DNA from: Pseudoalteromonas sp. XI10
GTDB taxonomy: Bacteria > Pseudomonadota > Gammaproteobacteria > Enterobacterales > Alteromonadaceae
Direction of reading: 5' to 3'
Assembly: GCF_001469895.1 (NCBI RefSeq)
Contig: NZ_LOPY01000038.1
Coordinates: 84,404 to 148,403 of the forward strand
DNA length: 64,000 nucleotides
Numbering within the stretch: the stretch's first letter is position 1; every line of letters starts with the position of its first letter. A model generated the notes under the pieces. That model saw only the letters and a program-made list of their open reading frames with translations, had not been told where the DNA came from and made no database searches. Positions 1-8,649 of this stretch are shown here, one piece after another. Made by a program: the position numbers and the translations under genes.

Positions 1-81
1 GCACATGATAAACTTTTGTTGGGTGATGCTCATTTGTTCTTAGAGAAGTATTTTGAATGGTTAAATAACAACAAAAATTAG
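1..81 (+). CDS. C-terminal end of an unidentified protein (partial)
   Basis: The first frame is open from base 1 to a TAG at 79-81 and gives 26 residues ending in EWLNNNKN. The next gene begins 11 bases later on the same strand, so this is probably the tail of an upstream cotranscribed gene. The residues (a His-Asp-Lys stretch, then an amphipathic Phe/Leu/Tyr-rich helix) would suit the C-terminal helix of an alpha/beta hydrolase, but that is only a guess. Too little is present to name a family. Confidence 0.45.
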   Translation, partial: AHDKLLLGDAHLFLEKYFEWLNNNKN

Positions 82-92
82 CTCGTATAGTA

Positions 93-437
93 ATGACAAA
101 GAAACTTATATTATTCATATCACTGTTTGTTCTTGGTTGTTCACCGCTTTGGGAAGAACCTCCATATCAAGTCTATTTTAGTGATAACTCAAAAAAGTTA
201 GGCTACTCGCTTGGTGAAGGTGCATTCATTGGACGTATAGATGAACCTAAATTGATTGCGTCTAACGATAAATACATTTCTGTTTTGGCTTGCCCTGAAA
301 ATATTTGTTCTTACTTTTATATTGATAAAGTGAACGATCATAAATATGCAGAACATAATGAGTTCGTTTTTGGGCCCTACACTAGAAATGAATTTACAGC
401 TTTAGAATTTCAACTCGCTTTACCTAAGCTTAAGTAA
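93..437 (+). CDS. small predicted lipoprotein
   Basis: This 114-residue protein has a short basic N-terminus (MTKK), a hydrophobic stretch and a lipobox ending LFVLGC, so it should be exported and acylated on Cys16. The mature part is about 99 residues, contains two closely spaced cysteines (ACPENIC) that could form a disulfide in the periplasm, and has no domain I recognise. It follows the partial gene before it by 11 bases and may share its transcript. A function cannot be assigned. Confidence 0.6.
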   Translation: MTKKLILFISLFVLGCSPLWEEPPYQVYFSDNSKKLGYSLGEGAFIGRIDEPKLIASNDKYISVLACPENICSYFYIDKVNDHKYAEHNEFVFGPYTRNEFTALEFQLALPKLK

Positions 438-702
438 AAATTTACTTCTAATATTTACTTTGCTTTTGTTCATCGGACAGTTCATGTTCTGACGGCGGCG
501 GTGATTGCGGTGGCGGAGATTAGATAAAGTAGTTCCATTTGCCATCATTGATTTAGTAAAACATCTACAGATGGTTTTTAGCATGATTAATATAAAAATT
601 CGAATAGTGGAAGGCGTAAAAGTGCTTTTCTTTTCTTTCAGTATCGCTTAGTTTTAATACACTCAAGGTACAAACTTCCCCGATGGCTAAGGAGAGTCAT
701 AA

Positions 703-1152
703 ATGAAACTTGCTCAATTGAATATCGCTCTTGCTAAATATCCATTAGATGCGCCAGAAATAAAAGATTTTGTTGATAATCTTGATTTAATAAATGGCGT
801 TGCTGAAAGCAGTGCTGGTTTTGTATGGCGATTAAAAGACGAATCTGGTGATGCCACAAATATTAAAATGTTTGATGATCCGAATATGATAATCAATATG
901 TCTGTGTGGGAAAGCGTTGAAGATCTCAAAAATTTTATGTTTCGTACTCACCACAGAGATTTTATGCGCAGAAAAGGTGAATGGTTTCACTGCTTAGCAG
1001 AAGATAGCTATGTTTTATGGTGGATTGAAGATAACCATATTCCAACCCCTCAAGAGGCATTAGAGAGGTTGCAGTATCTGCGAGAAAACGGCGACACACC
1101 ACATGCTTTCACATTTAAAAGCAATTTTACAGCTGAAGAATTTAAAAAATAA
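703..1152 (+). CDS. DUF3291 domain-containing protein
   Basis: This 149-residue protein resembles the DUF3291 family, a ferredoxin-like dimeric alpha/beta-barrel fold related to antibiotic-biosynthesis monooxygenases. Visible family traits are the start MKLAQLNIAL, a WxS(V/I)WE-type segment (NMSVWESVEDLKNFMF), the HHRDFMRRKGEWF stretch and the WWI strand before a Pro-rich turn and a C-terminal helix rich in Glu and Arg. No cofactor motif is visible and its substrate is unknown. An AAGGAGAG ribosome binding site lies 8-15 bases before the ATG. A 265-base gap separates it from the upstream lipoprotein, so it probably has its own promoter. Confidence 0.7.
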   Translation: MKLAQLNIALAKYPLDAPEIKDFVDNLDLINGVAESSAGFVWRLKDESGDATNIKMFDDPNMIINMSVWESVEDLKNFMFRTHHRDFMRRKGEWFHCLAEDSYVLWWIEDNHIPTPQEALERLQYLRENGDTPHAFTFKSNFTAEEFKK

Positions 1153-1187
1153 ATAACAATTAACTGCGATAAAAATAAGGAAAAACT

Positions 1188-1715
1188 ATGCATGTTGTAT
1201 TAGGTGTTTTAGGTATTGTAGTGACCATTTTGGTGTTACTGAATCGACTTCAAGAAGGTGGGATAGATATTGGTTGGTTGAATCCTTTTAGCTGGCACCG
1301 ACGTCGTAAGTTCAGAAAACACCATGATTTAAATCCTGCATTTAAGTTAGATTCACCCATGGATGTGGCTGCGTTATATATGGTCGCAGTGGCCAAAATA
1401 GACGGTGAAATGAGTAAAGAACAAAAAGAAAAAATTTTAGCTCTTTTTAACAGTGAATTTCATTTAAGTATGAAAGAAGCAACAGATTTATTACGCTCAA
1501 GTGTGCATTTATTAGGGCATACTAGTGACGTTTACGATAAACCTCACAAAGTTATTGAGCGATGCTTAGATAAAGTAACAAAAGATCAAGCAGCTTCAAT
1601 TTGTTATCTCGTCGATGAGGTAGCTAATGTTGAAGGTGAGCCGACGTCTCAGCAAAGAAAGCTTGTTGCAGAGATAAAAAATGCATGCCCTCAGGAGGCC
1701 GCAGGCAAGTGGTAA
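1188..1715 (+). CDS. membrane-anchored TerB-like helical protein
   Basis: This 175-residue protein starts with one hydrophobic segment (about residues 3-19), followed by a basic stretch (HRRRKFRKHH, about 37-46) that should keep the rest in the cytoplasm. Residues 60-170 are all-helical with the acidic pattern typical of TerB-like domains (KIDGEMSKEQKEKI, then DEVANVEGEPTSQQRKL), a fold linked to metal or stress sensing. The assignment is by pattern only. It lies 35 bases after the DUF3291 gene and may be cotranscribed with it. An AAGGAAAAA ribosome binding site precedes the ATG. Confidence 0.55.
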   Translation: MHVVLGVLGIVVTILVLLNRLQEGGIDIGWLNPFSWHRRRKFRKHHDLNPAFKLDSPMDVAALYMVAVAKIDGEMSKEQKEKILALFNSEFHLSMKEATDLLRSSVHLLGHTSDVYDKPHKVIERCLDKVTKDQAASICYLVDEVANVEGEPTSQQRKLVAEIKNACPQEAAGKW

Positions 1716-1850
1716 TTAATCCACAAAACCAAACAGCTGAAAATTATAATGACAATTATAACCCCTTAACTGATTTTGAAACGTTTTAGTGAATATCGTG
1801 AAGATGTAACAACAAATCTAATTTTTAAAGGTGTTTATAAGGGAGTTTTT

Positions 1851-2579
1851 ATGAAAAAACAGTTATCGGTGGCTTTTTTGGTTTTATCGTCTTTTGCTAA
1901 CTCAACAACGTGGGGAGAGTTAGAAGTAGATGACCCAATAGTTAAGGATGCAAAATGCAAGGTTGCTGAGCCTGCAAGCTATGGTGGTTATATTTACAGT
2001 TGGCCATCAAAATATGACCAGGTATTTTGGCCACATACGGATAGTAATGGCATTTGGTTTTGCGAAACATCGGGTTTTATAGCTTTAATTGGTGATTTTG
2101 ACGAACTTAAACCTGTAGAAATTGAGAGAATATCGGAATTTCTTTCGTCTCAACACATTTCGAAGCCAACTCTCGAGCAAAAATTAGCTTTGCTCGAGCA
2201 AACTTACGCACTTCGCGAAAAAGATGAATTTTTTAAAAATAAGTTACTAAGAATCCTTGCTCGTTGGCAGCAGTCTTTAGGGAACCTTGATAAGGCAAAT
2301 AATTATCGAGCTAGAGCATTTAAAGATATTCAACATGCCCTTCACGGAGATTTAGATGGATATAAACGACTTGAATATCTTTATCTGGCGACTAACTACT
2401 CAAAACAGTTTGCAGAGCAAAATAAAAATGTAGATTACTTAGACGATTTGGAAACATCATTGAAATTGGTGACTGATCCTGAGTTAAAAGGCTATGCAGG
2501 GTACTTGTCTGAATTGATAAAGGACAGCGTTTATATCAACGAAGGCGGGAAGCTCGACCCTGACTTACCGAAACAGTAA
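1851..2579 (+). CDS. hypothetical secreted protein
   Basis: The frame is open from 1776, but ATG 1851 is the better start. It follows an AAGGGAG ribosome binding site and begins a clear signal peptide (MKKQLSVAFLVLSSFANS), giving 242 residues. The mature N-terminal half has two cysteines and many Trp/Tyr residues; the second half (about 120-225) is helical, with a TPR-like cadence (ARWQQSLGNLDKANNYRARA). I do not recognise the family. The gene is followed 27 bases later by another small secreted protein, suggesting a two-gene unit. Confidence 0.5.
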   Translation: MKKQLSVAFLVLSSFANSTTWGELEVDDPIVKDAKCKVAEPASYGGYIYSWPSKYDQVFWPHTDSNGIWFCETSGFIALIGDFDELKPVEIERISEFLSSQHISKPTLEQKLALLEQTYALREKDEFFKNKLLRILARWQQSLGNLDKANNYRARAFKDIQHALHGDLDGYKRLEYLYLATNYSKQFAEQNKNVDYLDDLETSLKLVTDPELKGYAGYLSELIKDSVYINEGGKLDPDLPKQ

Positions 2580-2606
2580 TGAATACCGAATAACAAGGTT
2601 GATTAT

Positions 2607-3059
2607 ATGAAGTACAGGGTTCTAGTGTTGTTAATGCTTGCGTCAAGCTTTCAGGCTAAATCGGTTCAGAAGCTGTCTAATACTGAACTTAGCTTTATAC
2701 TTTCTTCTATGGAAGTGCTTTATAAGAATAAATCTTTCCCGCAAATTAGGGTCATTCAAAGCTGGGAGTCGCAGACTGAATGTGATGGTGAATATCAAAC
2801 TTGCCCAAATGCTAGGTTATTCATATCAGTAAATACAGGCGATCTTTACGAAGTTCCAGCCTTATTTGAATTACCAAAATCCAAAGGTTGGCAATACGTT
2901 AGTTTTGTAGAACATGATGATTCATTCTTACTTATGATTAAAACAACGCTAGATCATGCAAATGTATCCGCTGAGTCGAGAAGTAAGTGGCGCAGTAAAG
3001 CCTATGCAATAAAAATTTCAAAATATGAATACGATGTACTAGAGGTCATAGAAAAGTAA
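2607..3059 (+). CDS. hypothetical secreted protein
   Basis: This 150-residue protein begins with a signal peptide (MKYRVLVLLMLASSFQAKS) and carries a Cys pair (ECDGEYQTCPN, about residues 55-65) that probably forms a disulfide after export. The rest is a mixed alpha/beta sequence ending in a Tyr/Glu-rich tail. No known domain is evident. It lies 27 bases behind the preceding secreted protein on the same strand, so both may work together in the periplasm, but nothing shows how. Confidence 0.5.
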   Translation: MKYRVLVLLMLASSFQAKSVQKLSNTELSFILSSMEVLYKNKSFPQIRVIQSWESQTECDGEYQTCPNARLFISVNTGDLYEVPALFELPKSKGWQYVSFVEHDDSFLLMIKTTLDHANVSAESRSKWRSKAYAIKISKYEYDVLEVIEK

Positions 3060-3164
3060 CTTCATTTAATAATTTTGCCTTGCAGCAACATGGATATTCA
3101 GGGCAGAAGTAATGTAAAAAATGAGTACTAGGAATAAAGCAATAGCTAAATAAGGGACGCGACC

Positions 3165-3329
3165 ATGGTAAAACGTAACAAAGCTAATACTGGGCTATTT
3201 TTTTGTATCGGTGCCGCTATTGGATTTTCAATCTTCATTGCATATCAGCAACTGCTTATAGGTCTTTTATTTGCTGTAATAAGCGTTAGTGTTGCAATCT
3301 TAATTGTTTCAAATAAATGGCTTAACTAA
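3165..3329 (+). CDS. small two-helix membrane protein (54 aa)
   Basis: A 54-codon frame starts with ATG 3165 behind an AAGGGACG ribosome binding site and ends TAA at 3327-3329. It encodes a basic N-terminus (MVKRNK) followed by two hydrophobic helices (about residues 11-26 and 29-50) separated by YQQ, ending KWLN. The ribosome binding site, the compact helical-hairpin layout and the following gene starting 21 bases later all support a real gene. It has no family I know. Confidence 0.5.
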   Translation: MVKRNKANTGLFFCIGAAIGFSIFIAYQQLLIGLLFAVISVSVAILIVSNKWLN

Positions 3330-3350
3330 TGCTTTTCTGGGTGATGAAAA

Positions 3351-3854
3351 ATGAATTTATCTTTCACTACGAAAAGATTAAATGTGATTGAAATAGACGC
3401 AAGCTCGTCAATGGTTGAGCATCATCAATTAACGATTGCCTTGCCGGCGATATTAACCCCCGCTGTAGTTGCTAATTTACCAGGTTATTTTCAAGGTATT
3501 GATTCTATAGCTGCTGCAGAAAAGTGGTTGGCTAACATGCTTAACGAGTGCCGCCTACTAATACTGCAATCTCAACATCAAGAAGTTGTTGGGTTTTTAT
3601 TTATATATACCGAAAACCGTGATGCTCATATTGGTTATTTATTAGCTGAGCAGCACTGGGGGCAGGGTCTTGCATTTGAGTTATTGCAGGGATTTATAAG
3701 CTTGGCTGGCACTCAGTCACACTGGCATAAGCTCATTGCTGGTGTTGATGAGTCAAATACACCATCAATTAAACTTTTAAAAAAGTTGGCTTTTGAAGAA
3801 AAAGCTTCTGAAGAAAATGGCATGCTGTTCTATCAATTAGATTTAAGAAAATAA
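3351..3854 (+). CDS. GNAT family N-acetyltransferase
   Basis: This 167-residue protein fits the GNAT fold, which transfers an acetyl group from acetyl-CoA to an amine, as in ribosomal-protein or small-molecule N-acetylation (RimJ/RimL-like). The N-terminus has the typical FTTKRLNVIEID strand. The acetyl-CoA pyrophosphate loop is seen as EQHWGQGLAFELL (about residues 103-115), followed by a strand with VDESNTPSIKLLKKLAFEE, the usual N-x-x-S-x-x-L-x-x-K-x-G/A-F pattern near the C-terminus. The substrate is unknown. It sits 20 bases before a cupin gene and probably shares a transcript. Confidence 0.8.
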   Translation: MNLSFTTKRLNVIEIDASSSMVEHHQLTIALPAILTPAVVANLPGYFQGIDSIAAAEKWLANMLNECRLLILQSQHQEVVGFLFIYTENRDAHIGYLLAEQHWGQGLAFELLQGFISLAGTQSHWHKLIAGVDESNTPSIKLLKKLAFEEKASEENGMLFYQLDLRK

Positions 3855-3874
3855 CCTGTTGAGGAAGAAACTCT

Positions 3875-4240
3875 ATGACTTACGAAGCTGTAAACTTTAA
3901 AGACAAGTTTTCTAAATTCACCGAGCAATGGTCGCCACGGGTTATTGCTGAAATGAATGACTATCAATTTAAGCTTGCTAAAGTTGAAGGGGAGTTTGTA
4001 TGGCACGATCATCCAGATACTGATGAAGTATTCATCGTTATTGAAGGCTTACTTGAAATTGAGTTTAGGGATGGTGTAGTGATTTTGGAAGCTGACGAGT
4101 TATTCGTAATTCCTAAGGGTGTTGAACATAAACCTAAGGCAAACACAGAATGTAAAATAATGCTTGTTGAACCCAAAGGAGTTGTAAATACTGGTAATGC
4201 GGGTGGGCAATTGACCGCGGTTAATGATGTATGGGTGTAG
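3875..4240 (+). CDS. cupin domain protein
   Basis: This 121-residue protein is a single small cupin barrel. Cupin motif 1 is seen as WHDHPDTDEVFIVIEG (about residues 42-57), with His and Glu residues that usually bind a divalent metal. Motif 2 is IPKGVEHKPKA (about 83-93), where the His normally completes the site. Single-domain cupins of this type act as isomerases, dioxygenases or sensors; which applies here cannot be told. A GAGGAAG ribosome binding site precedes the ATG, and it probably belongs to the same transcript as the upstream acetyltransferase gene. Confidence 0.8.
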   Translation: MTYEAVNFKDKFSKFTEQWSPRVIAEMNDYQFKLAKVEGEFVWHDHPDTDEVFIVIEGLLEIEFRDGVVILEADELFVIPKGVEHKPKANTECKIMLVEPKGVVNTGNAGGQLTAVNDVWV

Positions 4241-4251
4241 CGGTAGCTTAA

Positions 4252-4533
4252 ATGTCGAATTTAGAACAGCAAGAATTAAATAACTTAAGAAAGTCAGCAC
4301 ATCGTAGTTTTTTGGTGCTTTTAGTATTAAATGTCAGCCTGTTGCTATTGTTTTTATTCACTAATTCTGAGCTCTTTATTGTTGCTGTAGTGATACAAGT
4401 TAGCATTATGATTTTATGGCTTCTACCAGTATTTTTGTTTCAAGTGATTTATAAAAAACAGCCAATTTGGGTTTCAGTCTACAAGTCACTTATCTCATAT
4501 CGCAATATTATGGAGCAGGTGCAATGGCCATAG
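4252..4533 (+). CDS. small membrane protein, two predicted helices
   Basis: This 93-residue protein has a polar N-terminus with a possible short helix, two hydrophobic segments (about residues 21-37 and 41-65) and a basic C-terminal tail. The layout suggests an inner-membrane helical hairpin. It starts 11 bases after the cupin gene, so it is probably translated from the same transcript. I do not recognise a family. Confidence 0.5.
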   Translation: MSNLEQQELNNLRKSAHRSFLVLLVLNVSLLLLFLFTNSELFIVAVVIQVSIMILWLLPVFLFQVIYKKQPIWVSVYKSLISYRNIMEQVQWP

Positions 4534-4561
4534 CTCTTTACTTAAGTTTGGAAATACAATA

Positions 4562-5428
4562 ATGACAATAACTGCATTTTTAGTTAACTCGTTTAGTGCA
4601 AATAATACAGGCGGCAACCCAGCAGGTGTCGTGTTGAATTCAGATAAACTCACAAACGCAGAAAAACTGACGATTGCAAAAGAAATTGGCTTTTCAGAAA
4701 CCGCATTTGTGGCGCAAGATCATGAAGTTGACTTTGCTGTGTCATTTTTTACGACAACGGAAGAAGTTGATTTTTGTGGCCACGCAACCCTAGCGGTGTT
4801 TGCTACGCTCTTCGAACAAGGGTTATTAAAACCTGGTTATTACACTCAGCGAACAAAAGCGGGCTTGTTAGGCGTAACAATTGCCGAAGACGGTCAAGTT
4901 ACCATGGAGCAAGCCTTGCCAAAATACTTAGGTAATTTTGCTTATGACGACATTGCAGGCTTATTAGGGCTTGATGAAACGACTCTGGTAGAAACAGGCT
5001 TGCCAATCGATGTAATAACTACAGGATTGCCAGATATTATAGTCGCTGTACCGAATGGCTACTTAGATCAAATTGTCATTGATGAGGCAGCGCTTAGCGA
5101 GTTCTGCCAACAACATAACGTGATAGGTGTGCATGCCTTTGAATTATGTGAAGAGCAAAGTGAGCTGACCGCAAGTTGTCGTAACTTTGCGCCTTTGGTT
5201 GGTATACCCGAAGAGTCAGCAACCGGTAGCGCAAGTGGCGCGCTTGCATGCTACTTATCAAAACACGTATTTGTACAGCAAGAAAACCATTTCAAGTTTG
5301 AACAAGGCCGAGCAATGGGGTGCAGTTCACATATTTCTGCCAGTGTTTATTCGGATGAGCAGGGGGTTTATAAGGTTCTTGTAGGTGGCTATGCCAATCA
5401 CCTAGGTACTCAACAGGTTGTTATTTAA
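4562..5428 (+). CDS. PhzF family isomerase/epimerase
   Basis: This 288-residue protein has the length and two-lobed layout of the PhzF family, relatives of diaminopimelate epimerase fold enzymes. The N-terminal lobe shows NNTGGNPAGVVL and the catalytic-glutamate motif GFSETAFV (about residues 42-49), followed by FFTTTEEVDFCGHATLA. The C-terminal lobe carries the mirror motif NFAPLVGIPEESATGSASGALA. PhzF itself isomerises a phenazine precursor, but most relatives have unknown substrates and there is no phenazine cluster here. Its ATG follows the small membrane protein by 28 bases, and the gene ends at a strong shared terminator. Confidence 0.88.
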   Translation: MTITAFLVNSFSANNTGGNPAGVVLNSDKLTNAEKLTIAKEIGFSETAFVAQDHEVDFAVSFFTTTEEVDFCGHATLAVFATLFEQGLLKPGYYTQRTKAGLLGVTIAEDGQVTMEQALPKYLGNFAYDDIAGLLGLDETTLVETGLPIDVITTGLPDIIVAVPNGYLDQIVIDEAALSEFCQQHNVIGVHAFELCEEQSELTASCRNFAPLVGIPEESATGSASGALACYLSKHVFVQQENHFKFEQGRAMGCSSHISASVYSDEQGVYKVLVGGYANHLGTQQVVI

Positions 5429-5441
5429 AAGCATTACATAC

Positions 5442-5473
5442 AAAAAAGCCGCGTTATATAACGCGGCTTTTTT
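5442..5473. terminator. bidirectional terminator between phzF-like gene and rne
   Basis: A perfect inverted repeat (AAGCCGCGTTATATAACGCGGCTT) is flanked by an A-run on the left and a T-run on the right. It can therefore stop transcription from both converging genes, the plus-strand PhzF-like gene and the minus-strand rne gene. Confidence 0.9.
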
Positions 5474-5487
5474 ATTAAGCGACTAAA

Positions 5488-8400
5488 TTAATCAGCCGCT
5501 AAGGTTTTTGCCATATCAGCACGGGCTCTGCCAGCAGGTTTAATTGAACCTGCTCGAAGGCCGCTATCTGGAATAGCTGTACGCTTGTCATGGGCCATAG
5601 CTGCTGGTGTTGGCTCTGGCTCACTATCTGCAACTGGCGTAGGTTTTGCCATTGCAGCGCTTGCTGAACCTTTCACTAAAACAGTTTTTTCATTTTTAGC
5701 AGGTTCTTCAGCTTTAACTGGTTCTTCAGCTTTCACTGGCTTCTCAGCTTTCACTGGCTCCTCAGCTTTCACTGGTTCTTCAGCTTTCACTGGCTCTTCA
5801 GCTTTCACTGGTTCTTCAGCTTTCACTGGCTCTTCAGCTTTCACTGGTTCTTCAGCTTTCACTGGTTCTTCAGTTTTAACTGGCTCTTCAGTTTTAACTG
5901 GTTCCTCAGCTTTCACTGGCTCTTCAGTTTTCACTGGTTCCTCAGCTTTCACTGGCTCTTCAGCTTTCACTGGTTCTTCAGCTTTCACTGGTTCTTCAGT
6001 TTTCACTGGTTCTTCAGCTTTCACTGGTTCTTCAGTTTTCACTGGTTCTTCAGTTTTCACTGGCTCTTCAGTTTTCACTGGCTCTTCAGTTTTCACTGGT
6101 TCTTCAGTTTTAACTGGCTCTTCAGCTTGAACTAGTTCTTCAGTTTGAGCTTGTTTCGCTTTTAGCTCAGCTTCATATTCAGCAGCAGCTTGGTCAGCAA
6201 CTGGAATAAATGCTGGCGCATCAGCTTTCTCATCAGTTGATTTTTCATCATGCTCAGGGCGACGGCGACGTTGACCAGCTGCACGTAAATGACGTGGTGA
6301 ACGACGAGAGCGTGTACGAGGTTGAGCTTGTTCTTCATCCGTTGATGATTCAACTACCGATTCAGTTTGCTCTGCTTGTTTAGGCTCAGCGTCAGCTTTT
6401 ACTGGTTCTGCAGGTACTTGCTTTTCAGCAACTGGCTGTTTTTCTTGTTCAGTTTCAACTGTTACTTTTTCTTTTGCAGGCTTAGCTGGTTTTTCAGCTT
6501 TAGGTGCTTGCTCAGTTGTTTCAGTCGTTTGTACTGCTTTTGCTTCATCTGCGCTTTCATCTGTTACGCGAACTTTTTTGCGTAAGTTGCGACGTTGACG
6601 ACGAACCTTAGGTTTAGTTTCCTTTGGTTGCTCAGATTTCGTCTCTGGTGCAGTGTCTTTATTCTTTTGTTCTACATCATCATTACGTTTTTCATTACGT
6701 TTTCTGTTGTTAGAATTACGACGACGTTTGTTGCGATTCTCGTTACCTTCTTTTTGCTCAGGCTTATTTGAAGTATTTGTGTTTTCTTCTTTAGCTTGTG
6801 CATCGTCAGGACGTTTATTACGAGAGTTGCGACGGCGTTGGTTGTTGCTACGACGACGGTTGTCGTTGTTGCGACGATTATTGCTACGTCTTTGTGCTGC
6901 TTTTTTCTCTTCTTGCTCTTTTTCAGCTTCTTCTTCGGCATTGCTGAATAACGACTTGAAGAACTTACCAAGTGCAGCAAATAATCCACCTTCAGACTTT
7001 TTAGCCGCAGGAGTCGTTTGCTCAGCTTTTGGTGCAGCTTGAGGTGCAGGTGTAGTAGGCATAACAACACCTTTAAGAACCGGCTCTTCACGAACTGGTG
7101 CTGAAGGCGCTTTAGCCATTTCAAATGCTTCTGGCTCAGGAGCAACAACTTGCTCGTAGCTTACTGTTTCGATTGTTTCGTCTTTACGTAAGCGAACTAC
7201 TTCGTAATGTGGCGTTTCCATGTGTTGATTAGGAATGATCACAACATCAACGTTATGGCGCTTTTCGATGCGCTGAACACTACGACGTTTTTCGTTTAAT
7301 AGGTAAGCGGCAACAGCCACAGGCACTTGTGCATTTACTTGTGATGTGTTGTCTTTGATTGCTTCTTCTTCGATTAAACGAAGGATAGACAGTGCAATTG
7401 ATTCGTTAGAACGAATCGTACCTTGACCATTACAACGAGGACATGGACCTTGGCTTGCTTCACCTAATGATGGGCGTAAGCGCTGACGCGACATTTCAAG
7501 CAGACCAAAGCGTGAGATCTTACCAATCTGTACACGGGCACGGTCAGGACGAGCAGCGTCTTTTAGACGATTCTCTACTTCGCGTTGGTGGCGTGGTGGA
7601 GTCATATCGATGAAGTCGATAACAATAAGACCACCTAAGTCACGTAAACGTAATTGGCGGGCAATCTCGTCTGCTGCTTCTAAGTTGGTATTAAGTGCTG
7701 TTTCTTCGATATCACCGCCTTTAGTGGCTTTAGATGAGTTGATATCGATAGACGTTAGCGCTTCAGTTGGGTCAATTACAATTGAACCACCTGATGGTAA
7801 GCGAACTTCACGTTGGAAAGCTGACTCAATTTGGCTTTCAATTTGGTAGTGGGTGAATAGTGGTACATCGCCCTGATAAAGCTTAACGCGGCTCATGAAA
7901 TCTGGACGGAAACGCTCAATATGCGCTTTCGCTTCTTCAAATACGCGTGCTTTATCAATTAAAATTTCACCAATATCACGACGTAAATAGTCACGGATTG
8001 CGCGGAAAATTACGTTACTTTCTTGGTGAATTAAGAACGGAGCAGGGCCGCTATCAGCAGCTTGCTGAATCGCTTGCCAATGCACTAATAGTGCTTTTAA
8101 GTCGTACTCTAGTTCTTCAAATGATTTACCAACACCTGCAGTACGAACAATTAAGCCCATGCCTTTAGGTAGTTCTAAACGGCTCAGTGCTTCTTTAAGT
8201 TCAGTACGCTCATCACCTTCGATACGGCGAGAAATACCACCGGCACGAGGGTTGTTAGGCATAAGTACTAAATAACTACCTGCAACGCTGATGAAAGTCG
8301 TTAACGCAGCGCCTTTTTGGCCACGTTCTTCTTTATCAACTTGCACAATGACTTCTTGGCCTTCTTTGATCACGTCACGGATATTTGGACGACCTTGGAA

Positions 8401-8649
8401 TGTATAGCCTTGTGGGAAGTAGGTGCGAGCTATTTCTTTAAGAGGAAGGAAACCGTGTCTTTCAGCGCCATAATCAACAAAGGCAGCTTCTAATGACGGT
8501 TCGATACGGGTAATTTTACCCTTGTAAATATTTGCTTTTTTTTGTTCGTGACCTGGGCTCTCTATGTCTAAATCATACAGGCGCTGGCCATCAACCAGTG
8601 CAACGCGCATTTCTTCTTGCTGCGTCGCATTGATTAGCATACGTTTCAT
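5488..8649 (-). CDS. rne: ribonuclease E
   Basis: RNase E is the endonuclease that starts mRNA decay and matures rRNA and tRNA; it also scaffolds the degradosome at the inner membrane. The 1053-residue protein begins [21 protein letters not shown], close to the enteric enzyme. The S1 domain is at about 35-125, the catalytic DNase-I-like domain at 280-400 ([33 protein letters not shown]) and the Zn-link at about 404-407 (CPRC). After residue 530 it becomes the disordered scaffold, with a membrane-targeting amphipathic helix ([14 protein letters not shown], about 555-570), an Arg-rich RNA-binding region (about 590-680) and a long PVK(A/T)EE repeat (844-981). E. coli RNase E has 1061 residues; the repeat is the unusual part. 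Confidence 0.97.
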   Translation of the reverse strand: MKRMLINATQQEEMRVALVDGQRLYDLDIESPGHEQKKANIYKGKITRIEPSLEAAFVDYGAERHGFLPLKEIARTYFPQGYTFQGRPNIRDVIKEGQEVIVQVDKEERGQKGAALTTFISVAGSYLVLMPNNPRAGGISRRIEGDERTELKEALSRLELPKGMGLIVRTAGVGKSFEELEYDLKALLVHWQAIQQAADSGPAPFLIHQESNVIFRAIRDYLRRDIGEILIDKARVFEEAKAHIERFRPDFMSRVKLYQGDVPLFTHYQIESQIESAFQREVRLPSGGSIVIDPTEALTSIDINSSKATKGGDIEETALNTNLEAADEIARQLRLRDLGGLIVIDFIDMTPPRHQREVENRLKDAARPDRARVQIGKISRFGLLEMSRQRLRPSLGEASQGPCPRCNGQGTIRSNESIALSILRLIEEEAIKDNTSQVNAQVPVAVAAYLLNEKRRSVQRIEKRHNVDVVIIPNQHMETPHYEVVRLRKDETIETVSYEQVVAPEPEAFEMAKAPSAPVREEPVLKGVVMPTTPAPQAAPKAEQTTPAAKKSEGGLFAALGKFFKSLFSNAEEEAEKEQEEKKAAQRRSNNRRNNDNRRRSNNQRRRNSRNKRPDDAQAKEENTNTSNKPEQKEGNENRNKRRRNSNNRKRNEKRNDDVEQKNKDTAPETKSEQPKETKPKVRRQRRNLRKKVRVTDESADEAKAVQTTETTEQAPKAEKPAKPAKEKVTVETEQEKQPVAEKQVPAEPVKADAEPKQAEQTESVVESSTDEEQAQPRTRSRRSPRHLRAAGQRRRRPEHDEKSTDEKADAPAFIPVADQAAAEYEAELKAKQAQTEELVQAEEPVKTEEPVKTEEPVKTEEPVKTEEPVKTEEPVKAEEPVKTEEPVKAEEPVKAEEPVKAEEPVKTEEPVKAEEPVKTEEPVKTEEPVKAEEPVKAEEPVKAEEPVKAEEPVKAEEPVKAEEPVKAEKPVKAEEPVKAEEPAKNEKTVLVKGSASAAMAKPTPVADSEPEPTPAAMAHDKRTAIPDSGLRAGSIKPAGRARADMAKTLAAD
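5704..6117 (-). repeat. 18-bp tandem repeat inside rne (23 units of PVK[A/T]EE)
   Basis: The coding strand of rne carries 23 consecutive 18-bp units, each encoding Pro-Val-Lys-(Ala or Thr)-Glu-(Glu or Lys). The units match closely and vary mainly in the Ala/Thr codon (GCT against ACT/ACA-like forms, read on the plus strand as AGC or AGT) and in third positions. The array is exactly 414 bases, in frame, and lies in the disordered scaffold. Such arrays change copy number by slippage or recombination, so the unit count probably differs among strains. Confidence 0.95.

Noticed and set aside
2638..2832. 64-codon frame inside the secreted protein gene
   Set aside because: It is a shifted reading of the real gene 2607-3059, which has the signal peptide.
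1..4560. Integron cassette array
   Set aside because: The small genes looked cassette-like, but I found no attC-type inverted core sites (GTTRRRY/RYYYAAC) between them and no integrase.
5704..6117. Possible CRISPR-like or satellite array
   Set aside because: The units are directly adjacent without unique spacers, are in frame and encode part of RNase E.
5585..6130. Open frame of 181 codons on the plus strand with TGSSAF repeats
   Set aside because: It is the antisense reading of the repeat in rne. The 18-bp unit keeps all frames open by itself; there is no ribosome binding site or family.
6367..7148. Several open frames opposite or shifted within rne (6367-6585, 6653-7042, 6672-7148)
   Set aside because: All arise from the low-complexity Arg/Glu/Lys-rich scaffold region; their translations are unnatural Phe/Leu/Arg-rich strings.
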